A stretch of DNA of 64,000 bases. It comes from Cinclus cinclus. Its lineage: Eukaryota; Chordata; Aves; Passeriformes; Cinclidae. Under the pieces are notes generated by a model. The model had not been told where the DNA came from. It saw only the letters and a program-made list of their open reading frames with translations, and made no database searches. Of this stretch, positions 48,460 through 59,906 are shown piece by piece. Both the position numbers and the translations under genes were made by a program. Each line of letters opens with the position of its first letter. The first letter of the stretch is position 1. The stretch covers positions 124,001 to 188,000 of the forward strand of contig NW_026912214.1 in NCBI RefSeq assembly GCF_963662255.1, written 5' to 3'.

Positions 48460-49339
48460 TTGGGTCACAATGGTTCCTTGCTTCTCTTAACCTCTGTGGT
48501 GTCACAATGCATCCCATGCCCTTTTAGGCCACTTGATGTCACAATGAATTATTTGATTCTTGGCCTCCATGGTGTCATAATGGTTCCTTGTTTCTATTGG
48601 GCCCCATGCCTTCACAATACATCCCTGCCCCTTTTAGGCGCATTGGTGTCAAAAGGGATCAATAGATTGTTAGCCTCCATTGGGTCACAATGGATCCTTA
48701 CTTCTCTTAACCCCTGGGCTGTCACAATGCATCCCATACCCTTTTAGGCCGCATGACGTCACAATGAATCATTTGATTCTTGGCCTCCATGGCGGCATAA
48801 TAGATCCTTGCATCTATAGGTCCCCATGCTGTCAGAGTTCATCCGTGGTCCTTTTGCGCACCCGGGTGTCAAAAGTGATTCTTAGATTGTTAGCCTGCAT
48901 TGGGTCACAATGGATCCTTGCTTCTCTTAACCCCTGTGGTGTCACAATGCATCCCATGCCCTTTTAGGCCACTTGATGTCACAATGAATCATTTGATTCT
49001 TGGCCTCCATGGTGGCATAATTGTACCAGGTTTTAATTGGGCCCCATGCTTTCACAATTCATCCCTGCCCCTTTTAGGCCCATTGGTGTCAAAAGGGATC
49101 ATTAGATTGTTAGCCTGCATTGGGTCACAATGGATCCTTGCTTCTCTTAACCCCTGTGCTGTCACAATGCATCCCATGCCCTTTTAGGCCACATGATGTC
49201 ACAATGAATTATTTGATTCTTGGCCTCCATGGCGGCATAATAGATCCTTGATTCTATTGGTCCCCGTGCTGTAACAATTCATCCCTGGCCCTTTTAGGCC
49301 CATTGGTGTCACAAGGGATCATTAGATTGTTAGCCTGCA
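48460..49339 (+). repeat. 4-monomer higher-order repeat, copy 1 (880 bp)
   Basis: Types U-VR-S3-V. The VR monomer carries CATGACGTCAC, CTTGCATCTATAGG and CGCACCCGGGTG. Private marks of this copy are GGGATCAATAG in U (near 48,657) and CTTGATTCTATTGG in V (near 49,249). The same copy, with the same marks, appears at 62,989-63,868. Confidence 0.9.
48754..48761. other. TGACGTCA octamer in VR monomer 48680
   Basis: The octamer is followed by ACAATGAATCATTTG rather than the AATTATTTG seen at 21,669, so the surrounding monomer is a different recombinant. Confidence 0.6.
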
Positions 49340-50219
49340 TTGGGTCACAATGGTTCCTTGCTTCTCTTAACCTCTGTGGTGTCACAATGCATCCCATGCC
49401 CTTTTAGGCCACTTGATGTCACAATGAATCATTTGATTCTTGGCCTCCATGGTGTCATAATGGTTCCTTGTTTCTATTGGGCCCCATGCCTTCACAATAC
49501 ATCCCTGCCCCTTTTAGGCGCATTGGTGTCAAAAGGGATCATTAGATTGTTAGCCTCCATTGGGTCACAATGGATCCTTACTTCTCTTAACCCCTGGGCT
49601 GTCACAATGCATCCCATACCCTTTTAGGCCGCATGACGTCACAATGAATCATTTGATTCTTGGCCTCCATGGCGGCATAATAGATCCTTGCATCTATAGG
49701 TCCCCATGCTGTCAGAGTTCATCCGTGGTCCTTTTGCGCACCCGGGTGTCAAAAGTGATTCTTAGATTGTTAGCCTGCATTGGGTCACAATGGATCCTTG
49801 CTTCTCTTAACCCCTGTGGTGTCACAATGCATCCCATGCCCTTTTAGGCCACTTGATGTCACAATGAATCATTTGATTCTTGGCCTCCATGGTGGCATAA
49901 TTGTACCAGGTTTTAATTGGGCCCCATGCTTTCACAATTCATCCCTGCCCCTTTTAGGCCCATTGGTGTCAAAAGGGATCATTAGATTGTTAGCCTGCAT
50001 TGGGTCACAATGGATCCTTGCTTCTCTTAACCCCTGTGCTGTCACAATGCATCCCATGCCCTTTTAGGCCACATGATGTCACAATGAATTATTTGATTCT
50101 TGGCCTCCATGGCGGCATAATAGATCCTTGCTTCTATTGGTCCCCGTGCTGTAACAATTCATCCCTGGCCCTTTTAGGCCCATTGGTGTCACAAGGGATC
50201 ATTAGATTGTTAGCCTGCA
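49340..50219 (+). repeat. 4-monomer higher-order repeat, copy 2 (880 bp)
   Basis: U-VR-S3-V repeated at +880 with only a few differences (GGGATCATTAG and CTTGCTTCTATTGG, as elsewhere in the array). Its last two monomers align with 46700-47139, which links this unit to the 3,080-bp duplication. Confidence 0.9.
49634..49641. other. TGACGTCA octamer in VR monomer 49560
   Basis: It is the 880-bp counterpart of the octamer at 48,754. Confidence 0.6.
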
Positions 50220-51540
50220 TTGGGTCACAATGGTGCCTTGCTTCTCTTAACCTCTGTGGTTTCACAATGCATCCCATGCCCTTTTAGGCCACTTGATGTC
50301 ACAATGAATCATTTGATTCTTGGCCTCCATGGTGTCATAATGGTTCCTTGTTTCTATTGGGCCCCATGCTGTCACAATTCATCCCTGGCCCTATTACGCC
50401 CCCTGGTGTCAAATGGGATCCTGGGATTATTAGCCTCCATTGGGTCACAATGCATCCTTGCTTCTCTTAACCCCTGTGGTGTCACAATGCATCCCATGCC
50501 CTTTTAGGCCACTTGATGTCACAATGAATCATTTGATTCTTGGCCTCCACGGTGGCATAATAGATCCTTGTTTCTATTGCTCCCCGTGCTGTAACAATCC
50601 ATCCCTGGCCCTTTTTATACCCCCTGGTGCCACAAGGGATCATTAGATTGTTAGCCTGCATTGGGTCACAATGGTTCCTTGCTTCTCTTAACCTCTGTGG
50701 TGTCACAATGCATTCCAAGCCCTTTTAGGCCACTTAGTCTTACAATGAACCATTTGATTCTTGGCCTTCATGGTGTCATAATGGTTCCTTGCTTCTATAG
50801 GTCCCCATGCTGTCAGAGTCCATCCGTGGTCCTTTTGCGCCCCCTGGTGTCAAAAGGGATTCTTAGATTGTTAGCCTGCATTGGGTCACAATGGTTCCTT
50901 GCTTCTCTTAACCCCTGTGCTGTCACAATGCATCCCATGACCTTTTAGGCCACTTGATGTCACAATGAATCATTTGATTCTTGGCCTCCATGGTGGTGTA
51001 ATTGTACCAGGTTTTACTTGGGCCCCATGCTTTCACAATTCATGCCTGGCCCTTTTAGGCCCATTGGTGTCACAAGGGATCATTAGATTGTTAGCCTGCA
51101 TTGGGTCACAATGGTGCCTTGCTTCTCTTAACCTCTGTGGTGTCACAATGCATCCCATGCCCTTTTAGGCCACTTGATGTCACATTGAATCATTTGATTC
51201 TTGGCCTCCATGGTGTCATAATGGTTCCTTGTTTCTATTGGGCCCCATGCCTTCACAATACATCCCTGCCCCTTTTAGGCGCATTGGTGTCAAAAGGAAT
51301 CATTAGATTGTTAGCCTCCATTGGGTCACAATGGATCCTTACTTCTCTTAACCCCTGGGCTGTCACAATGCATCCCGTACCCTTTTAGGCCGCGTGACGT
51401 CACAATGAATTATTTGATTCTTGGCCTCCATGGCGGCATAATAGATCCTTGCTTCTATTGGTCCCCGTGCTGTAACAATCCAACCCTGGCCCTTTTAGGC
51501 CCATTGGTGTCACAAGGGATCATTAGATTGTTAGCCTGCA
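50220..51540 (+). repeat. Mixed-type stretch P-Q-R-S-U-V
   Basis: The first four monomers match 47140-48019. The S monomer (50881) has CATGCCTGGCCC. The V at 51321 has CATCCCGTACCC and CGCGTGACGTCAC, adding CpG sites, and CCAACCCTGG. The U at 51101 has CACATTGAATC. Confidence 0.8.
51395..51402. other. TGACGTCA octamer with CpG-rich flank
   Basis: The flank GGCCGCGTGACGTCAC has four CpG in 16 bp, unusual for this CpG-poor array. Confidence 0.6.
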
Positions 51541-53521
51541 TTGGGTCACAATGGTTCCTTGCTTCTCTTAACCTCTGTGCTGTCACAATGCATCCCATGC
51601 CCTTTTAGGCCACTTGATGTCACAATGAATCATTTGATTCTTGGCCTCCATGGTGTCATAATGGTTCCTTGTTTCTATTGGGCCCCATGCTGTCACAATT
51701 CATCCCTGGCCCTTTTACGCCCCCTGGTGTCAAATGGGATCCTGGGATTATTAGCCTCCATTGGGACACAATGCATCCTTGCTTCTCTTAACCCCTGTGG
51801 TGTCACAATGCATCCCATGCCCTTTTAGGCCACTTGATGTCACAATGAATCATTTGATTCTTGGCCTCCATGGTGTCATAATGGTTCCTTGTTTCTATTG
51901 GGCCCCATGCCTTCACAATACATCCCTGCCCCTTTTAGGCGCCTTGGTGTCAAAAGGGATCATTAGATTGTTAGCCTCCATTGGGTCACAATGGATCCTT
52001 ACTTCTCTTAGCCTCTGTGGTGTCACAATGCATCCCATGGCCTTTTAGGCCACTTGATGTCACAATGAATCATTTGATTCTTGGCCTCCAAGGTGGCATA
52101 ATTGTACCAGGTTTTACTTGGGCCCCATGCTTTCACAATTCATCCCTGCCCCTTTTGGGCCCATTGGTGTCACAAGGGATCATTAGATTGTTAGCCTGCA
52201 TTGGGTCACAATGGATCCTTGCTTCTCTTAACCCCTGTGGTGTCACAATGCATCCCATGCCCTTTTAGGCCACTTGATGTCACAATGAATCATTTGATTC
52301 TTGGCCTCCATGGTGTCATAATGGTTCCTTGTTTCTATTGGGACCCATGCTGTCACAATTCATCCCTGGCCCTTTTACGCCCCCTGGTGTCAAATGGGAT
52401 CCTGGGATTTTTAGCCTGCATTGGGTCACAATGGATCCTTGCTTCTCATAACCCCTGTGCTGTCACAATGCATCCCATGCCCTTTTAGGCCACTTGATGT
52501 CACAATGAATCATTTGATTCTTGGCCTCCATGGCGGCATAATACATACTTGCTTCTATTGGTCCCCGTGCTGTAACAATCCATCCCTGGCCCTTTTTATA
52601 CCCCCTGGTGCCACAAGGGATCATTAGATTGTTAGCCTGCATTGGGTCACAATGGTTCCTTGCTTCTCTTAACCTCTGTGGTGTCACAATGCATTCCAAG
52701 CCCTTTTAGGCCACTTGGTCTTACAATGAACCATTTGATTCTTGGCCTTCATGGTGTCATAATGGTTCCTTGCTTCTATAGGTCCCCATGCTGTCAGAGT
52801 TCATCCGTGGTCCTTTTGCGCCCCCTGGTGTCAAAAGGGATTCTTAGATTGTTAGCCTGCATTGGGTCTCAATGGTTCCTTGCTTCTCTTAACCTCTGTG
52901 GTGTCACAATGCATCCCATGCCCTTTTAGGCCACTTGATGTCACAATGAATCATTTGATTCTTGGCCTCCATGGTGGTGTAATTGTACCAGGTTTTACTT
53001 GGGCCCCATGCTTTCACAATTCATCCCTGGCCCTTTTAGGCCCATTGGTGTCACAAGGGATCATTAGATTGTTAGCCTGCATTGGGTCACAATGGTTCCT
53101 TGCTTCTCTTAAGCTCTGTGCTGTCACAATGAATCCCATGCCCTTTTAGGCCACTTGATGTCACAATGAATCATTTGATTCTTGGCCTCCATGGTGTCAT
53201 AATGGTTCCTTGTTTCTATTGGGCCCCATGCCTTCACAATTCATCCCTGGCCCTTTTACGCCCCCTGGTGTCAAATGGGATCCTGGGATTATTAGCGTCC
53301 ATTGGGTCACAATGCATCCTTGCTTCTCTTAACCCCTGTGGTGTCACAATGCATCCCATGCCCTTTTAGGCCACTTGATGTCACAATGAATCATTTGATT
53401 CTTGGCCTCCATGGTGTCATAATGGTTCCTTGTTTCTATTGGGGCCCATGCTGTCACAATTCATCCCTGGCCCTTTTACGCCCTATGGTGTCAAATGGGA
53501 TCCTGGGATTATTAGCCTCCA
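51541..53521 (+). repeat. 8-monomer unit plus flanking P, copy 1
   Basis: Types P-U-S-P-Q-R-S-(U/P)-P from 51541. U-S-P-Q-R (51761-52861) recurs at 53522-54621 (offset 1,760-1,761). Shared rare marks are TTCTCTTAGCCTC, CTCCAAGGTGGC and TTCTCATAACCCC. The monomer at 53082 starts as U (ATGCCTTCAC) and ends as P (TTTTACGCCCCC), which makes it a recombinant. Confidence 0.83.
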
Positions 53522-54401
53522 TTGGGTCACAATGCATCCTTGCTTCTCTTAACCCCTGTGGTGTCACAATGCATCCCATGGCCTTTTAGGCCACTTGATG
53601 TCACAATGAATCATTTGATTCTGGGACTCCATGGTGTCATAATGGTTCCTTGTTTCTATTGGGCCCCATGCCTTCACAATACATCCCTGCCGCTTTTAGG
53701 CGCCTTGGTGTCAAAAGGGATCATTATATTGTTAGCCTGCTTTGGGTCACAATGGATCCTTACTTCTCTTAGCCTCGGTGGTGTCACAATGCATCCCATG
53801 GCCTTTTAGGCCACTTGATGTCACAATGAATCAATTGATTCTTGGCCTCCAAGGTGGCATAATTGTACCAGGTTTTACTTGGGCCCCATGCTTTCACAAT
53901 TCATCCCTGCCCCTTTTAGGCCCATTGGTGTCACAAGGGATCATTAGATTGTTAGCCTGCATTGGGTCACAATGGATCCTTGCTTCTCTTAACCCCTGTG
54001 GTGTCACAATGCATCCCATGCCCTTTTAGGCCACTTGATGTCACAATGAATCATTTGATTCTTGGCCTCCATGGTGTCATAATGGTTCCTTGTTTCTTTT
54101 GGCCCCATGCTGTCACAATTCATCCCTGGCCCTTTTACGCCCCCTGGTGTCAAATGGGATCCTGGGATTTTTAGCCTGCATTGGGTCACAATGGATCCTT
54201 GCTTCTCATAACCCCTGTGCTGTCACAATGCATCCCATGCCCTTTTAGGCCACTTGATGTCACAATGAATCATTTGATTCTTGGCCTCCATGGCGGCATA
54301 ATAGATACTTGCTTCTATTGGTCCCCGTGCTGTAACAATCCATCCCTGGCCCTTTTTATACCCCCTGGTGCCACAAGGGATCATTAGATTGTTAGCCTGC
54401 A
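53522..54401 (+). repeat. 8-monomer unit, copy 2 (partial)
   Basis: Types U-S-P-Q match 51761-52641. Private changes are TTCTGGGACTCC near 53,620, CATTATATTG near 53,723, GCCTCGGTGG near 53,773 and TTTCTTTTGGCCCC near 54,093, which lacks one base and makes the P at 53962 219 bp. The following R (54402) also matches but then the order changes to the left-array trimer. Confidence 0.83.
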
Positions 54402-55282
54402 TTGGGTCACAATGGTTCCTTGCTTCTCTTAACCTCTGTGGTGTCACAATGCATTCCAAGCCCTTTTAGGCCACTTGGTCTTACAATGAACCATTTGATT
54501 CTTGGCCTTCATGGTGTCATAATGGTTCCTGGCTTCTATAGGTCCCCATGCTGTCAGAGTTCATCCGTGGTCCTTTTGCGCCCCCTGGTATCAGAAGGGA
54601 TCATTAGATTGTTAGCCTGCTTTGGGTCACAATGGTTCCTTGCTTCTCTTAACCTCTGTGGTGTCACAATGCATCCCATGCCCTTTTAGGCCTCTTGATG
54701 TCACAATGAATCATTTGATTCTTGGCCTCCATGGTGTCATAATGGTTCCTTGTTTCTATTGGGCCCCATGCTGTCACAATTCATCCCTGGCCCTTTTACG
54801 CCCCCTGGTGTCAAATGGGATCCTGGGATTTTTAGCCTCCATTGGGTCACAATGCATCCTTGCTTCTCTTAACCCCTGTGGTGTCAAAATGCATCCCATG
54901 CTCTTTTAGGCCACTTGATGTCACGATGAATCATTTGATTCTTGGCCTCCACGGTGGCATAATAGATCCTTGCTTCTATTGGTCCCCGTGCTGTAACAAT
55001 CCATCCCTGGCCCTTTTTATACCCCCTGGTGCCACAAGGGATCATTAGATTGTTAGCATGCATTGGGTCACAATGGTTCCTTGCTTCTCTTAACCTCTGT
55101 GGTGTCACAATGCATTCCAAGCCCTTTTAGGCCACTTGGTCTTACAATGAACCATTTGATTCTTGGCCTTCATGGTGTCATAATGGTTCCTTGCTTCTAT
55201 AGGTCCCCATGCTGTCAGAGTCCATCCGTGGTCCTTTTGCGCCCCCTGGTGTCAAAAGGGATTCTTAGATTGTTAGCCTGCA
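54402..55282 (+). repeat. Left-array-type R-P-Q-R relic inside the right half
   Basis: The P at 54622 has GCCTGCTTTGGG and AGGCCTCTTG, and the Q at 54842 has CATGCTCTTTT and CACGATG. These are marks of the 3097-3595, 14108-14606 and 14769-15267 trimers. The R at 54402 ends GGTATCAGAAGGGATC. I infer an exchange between the two halves of the array or a surviving piece of an older common arrangement. Confidence 0.75.
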
Positions 55283-56163
55283 TTGGGTCACAATGGTTCC
55301 TTGCTTCTCTTAACCCCTGTGCTGTCACAATGCATCCCATGGCCTTTTAGGCCACTTGATGTCACAATGAATCATTTGATTCTTGGCCTCCATGGTGTCA
55401 TAATGGTTCCTTGTTTCTATTGGGCCCCATGCCTTCACAATACATCCCTGCCCCTTTTAGGCCCCTTGGTGTCAAAAGGGATCATTAGATTGTTAGCCTC
55501 CATTGGGTCACAATGGATCCTTACTTCTCTTAACCTCTGTGGTGTCACAATGCATCCCATGGCCTTTTAGGCCACTCGATGTCACAATGAATCATTTGAT
55601 TCTTGGCCTCCATGGTGGTGTAATTGTACCAGGTTTTACTTGGGCCCCATGCTTTCACAATTCATCCCTGGCCCTTTTAGGCCCATTGGTGTCACAAGGG
55701 ATCATTCGATTGTTAGCCTGCATTGGGTCACAATGGTGCCTTGCTTCTCTTAACCTCTGTGGTGTCACAATGCATCCCATGCCCCTTTAGGCCACTTGAT
55801 GTCACAATGAATCATTTGATTCTTGGCGTCCATGGTGTCATAATGGTTCCTTGTTTCTATTGGGCCCCATGCTGTCACAATTCATCCCTGGCCCTTTTAC
55901 GCCCCCTGGTGTCAAATGGGATCCTGGGATTATTAGCCTCCATTGGGTCACAATGGATCCTTACTTCTCTTAACCTCTGTGCTGTCACAATGCATCCCAT
56001 GCACTTTTAGGCCACTTGATGTCACAATGAATCATTTGATTCTTGGCCTCCACGGTGGCATAACAGATACTTGCTTCTATTGGTCCCCGTGCTGTAACAA
56101 TCCATCCCTGGCCCTTTTTAAACCCACTGGTGCCACAAGGGATCATTAGATTGTTAGCCTGCA

Positions 56164-58145
56164 TTGGGTCACAATGGTTCCTTGCTTCTCTTAACCCCTG
56201 TGGTGTCACAATGCATCCCATGGACTTTTAGGCCACTTGATGTCGCAATGAATCATTTGATTCTTGGCCTCCATGGTGGCATAATTGTACCAGGTTTTAC
56301 TTGGGCCCCATGCTTTCACAATTCATCCCTGCCCCTTTTAGGCCCATTGGTGTCACAAGGGATCATTAGATTGTTAGCCTGCATTGGGTCACAATGGATC
56401 CTTGCTTCTCTTAACCCCTGTGCTGTCACAATGCATCCCATGCCCTTTTAGGCCACTTGATGTCACAATGAATTATTTGATTCTTGGCCTCCATGGCGGC
56501 ATAATAGATCCTTGCTTCTATTGGTCCCCGTGCTGTAACAATTCATCCCTGGCCCTTTTAGGCCCATTGGTGTCACAAGGGATCATTAGATTGTTAGCCT
56601 GCATTGGGTCACAATGGTTCCTTGCTTCTCTTAACCTCTGTGGTGTCACAATGCATCCCATGGCCTTTTAGGCCACTTGATGTCACAATGAATCATTTGA
56701 TTCTTGGCCTCCATGGTGTCATAATGGTTCCTTGTTTCTATTGGGCCCCATGCTGTCACAATTCATCCCCGGCCCTTTTACGCCCCCTGGTGTCAAATGG
56801 GATCCTGGGATTTTTAGCCTCCTTTGGGTCACAATGGATCCTTGCTTCTCTTAACCCCTGTGCTGTCACAATGCATCCCATGCCCTTTTAGGCCACTTGA
56901 TGTCACAATGAATCATTTGATTCTTGGCCTCCATGGTGGCATAATAGATCCTTGCTTCTATTGGTCCCCGTGCTGTAACAATCCATCCCTGGCCCTTATT
57001 ATACCCCCTGGTGCCACAAGGGATCATTAGATTGTTAGCCTGCATTGGGTCACAATGTTTCCTTGCTTCTCTTAACCTCTGTGGTGTCACAATGCATTCC
57101 AAGCCCTTTTAGGCCACTTGATGTCACAATGAACCATTTGATTCTTGGCCTTCATGGTGTCATAATTGTTCCTTGCTTCTATAGGTCCCCATGCTGTCAG
57201 AGTCCATCCGTGGTCCTTTTGCGCCCCCTGGTGTCAAAAGGGATTCTTAGATTGTTAGCCTGCATTGGGTCACAATGGTTCCTTGCTTCTCTTAACCCCT
57301 GTGGTGTCACAATGCATCCCATGCCCTTTTAGGCCACTTGATGTCACAATGAATCATTTGATTCTTGGCCTCCATGGTGTCATAATGGTTCCTTGTTTCT
57401 ATTGGGCCCCATGCCTTCACAATACATCCCTGCCCCTTTTAGGCCCATTGGTGTCAAAAGGGATCATTAGATTGTTAGCCTCCATTGGGTCACAATGGAT
57501 CCTTACTTCTCTTAACCTCTGTGGTGTCACAATGCATCCCATGGCCTTTTAGGCCACTCGATGTCACAATGAATCATTTGATTCTTGGCCTCCATGGTGG
57601 TGTAATTGTACCAGGTTTTACTTGGGCCCCATGCTTTCACAATTCATCCCTGGCCCTTTTAGGCCCATTGGTGTCACAAGGGATCATTCGATTGTTAGCC
57701 TGCATTGGGTCACAATGGTGCCTTGCTTCTCTTAACCTCTGTGGTGTCACAATGCATCCCATGCCCCTTTAGGCCACTTGATGTCACAATGAATCATTTG
57801 ATTCTTGGCGTCCATGGTGTCATAATGGTTCCTTGTTTCTATTGGGCCCCATGCTGTCACAATTCATCCCTGGCCCTTTTACGCCCCCTGGTGTCAAATG
57901 GGATCCTGGGATTATTAGCCTCCATTGGGTCACAATGGATCCTTACTTCTCTTAACCTCTGTGCTGTCACAATGCATCCCATGCCCTTTTAGGCCACTTG
58001 ATGTCACAATGAATCATTTGATTCTTGGCCTCCACGGTGGCATAACAGATACTTGCTTCTATTGGTCCCCGTGCTGTAACAATCCATCCCTGGCCCTTTT
58101 TATACCCCCTGGTGCCACAAGGGATCATTAGATTGTTAGCCTGCA
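56164..58145 (+). repeat. 9-monomer higher-order repeat, copy 3 (1,982 bp)
   Basis: This is the 14,529-bp counterpart of 41,635-43,616, with order S-V-P-Q-R-U-S-P-Q and GATGTCGCAATG near 56,239. The monomers upstream (55,350-56,163) match the tail of copy 1 (40,821-41,634). Confidence 0.88.
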
Positions 58146-59906
58146 TTGGGTCACAATGGTTCCTTGCTTCTCTTAACCTCTGTGGTGTCACAATGCATTC
58201 CAAGCCCTTTTAGGCCACTTGGTCTTACAATGAACCATTTGATTCTTGGCCTTCATGGTGTCATAATGGTTCCTTGCTTCTATAGGTCCCCATGCTGTCA
58301 GAGTTCATCCGTGGTCCTTTTGCGACCCCTGGTGTCAAAAGGGATTCTTAGATTGTTAGCCTGCATTGGGTCACAATGGTTCCTTGCTTCTCTTAACCCC
58401 TGTGGTGTCACAATGCATCCCATGCCCTTTTAGGCCACTTGATGTCACAATGAATCATTTGATTCTTGGCCTCCATGGTGGCGTAATTGTACCAGGATTT
58501 AATTGGGCCCCATGCTTTCACAATACATCCCTGCCCCTTTTAGGCCCATTGGTGTCAAAAGGGATCATTAGATTGTTAGCCTGCATTGGGTCACAATGGA
58601 TCCTTGCTTCTCTTAACCCCTGTGCTTTCACAATGCATCCCATGCCCTTTTAGGCCACATGATGTCACAATGAATTATTTGATTCTTGGCCTCCATGGCG
58701 GCATAATAGATCCTTGCTTCTATTGGTCCCCGTGCTGTAACAATTCATCCCTGGACCTTTTAGGCCCATTGGTGTCACAAGGGATCATTAGATTGTTAGC
58801 CTGCATTGGGTCACAATGGTTCCTTGCTTCTCTTAACCTCTGTGGTGTCACAATGCATCCCATGGCCTTTTAGGCCACTTGATGTCACAATGAATCATTT
58901 GATTCTTGGCCTTCATGGTGTCATAATGGTTCCTTGTTTCTATTGGGCCCCATGCTGTCACAATTCATCCCCGGCCCTTTTACGCCCCCTGGTGTCAAAT
59001 GGGATCCTGGGATTATTAGCCTGCATTGGGTCACAATGGTTCCTTGCTTCTCTTAACCTCTGTGGTGTCACAATGCATCCCATGCCCTTTTAGGCCACTT
59101 GATGTCACAATGAATCATTTGATTCTTGGCCTCCACGGTGGCATAATAGATTCTTGCTTCTATTGGTCCCCGTGCTGTAACAATCCATCCCTGGCCCTTT
59201 TTATACCCCCTGGTGCCACAAGGGATCATTAGATTGTTAGCCTGCATTGGGTCACAATGGTTCCTTGCTTCTCTTAACCTCTGTGGTGTCACAATGCATT
59301 CCAAGCCCTTTTAGGCCACTTGGTCTTACAATGAACCATTTGATTCTTGGCCTTCATGGTGTCATAATGGTTCCTTGCTTCTATAGGTCCCCATGGTGTC
59401 AGAGTTCATCCGTGGTCGTTTTCCGCCCCCTGGTGTCAAAAGGGATTCTTAGATTGTTAGCCTGCATTGGGTCACAATGGTTCCTTGCTTCTCTTAACCC
59501 CTGTGGTGTCACAATGCATCCCATGGACTTTTAGGCCACTTGATGTCACAATGAATCATTTGATTCTTGGCCTCCATGGTGGCATAATTGTACCAGGTTT
59601 TACTTGGGCCCCATGCTTTCACAATTCATCCCTACCCCTTTTAGGCCCATTGGTGTCACAAGGGATCATTAGATTGTTAGCCTGCATTGGGTCACAATGG
59701 ATCCTTGCTTCTCTTAACCTCTGTGGTGTCACAATGCATCCCATGCCCTTTTAAGCCACATGATGTCACAATGAATTATTTGATTCTTGGCCTCCATGGC
59801 GGCATAATAGATCCTTGCTTCTATTGGTCCCCGTGCTGTAACAATTCATCCCTGGCCCTTTTAGGCCCATTGGTGTCACAAGGGATCATTAGATTGTTAG
59901 CCTGCA
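56824..59906 (+). repeat. 14-monomer cassette, copy 4 (3,083 bp)
   Basis: It is the 14,529-bp counterpart of copy 3 and shares its sub-lineage marks GGCGTCCATGG (near 57,807) and GGTCGTTTTCCG (near 59,415). Small differences from copy 3 include CTGTGGTGTC in the R at 58146 (copy 3 has CTGTGCTGTC) and CATGGCCTTTT in the P at 58806 (copy 3 has CATGCCCCTTT). Confidence 0.87.

Larger units (their letters stand above)
40821..49471 (+). repeat. 8.65-kb duplicated segment, left copy (offset 14,529 bp)
   Basis: From about 40,821 every monomer matches the one 14,529 bp downstream up to the window edge. Shared rare indels confirm it: an inserted T in CATTCCCTGG (45,540 and 60,069), ACAATTAATCCC (near 45,645 and 60,174), and the shortened GGCCCATGGTG (near 47,980 and 62,509), which makes the S monomer at 47801 219 bp long. 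The segment carries part of a 9-mer, the 14-mer cassette and the start of the 4-mer unit. Confidence 0.9.
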
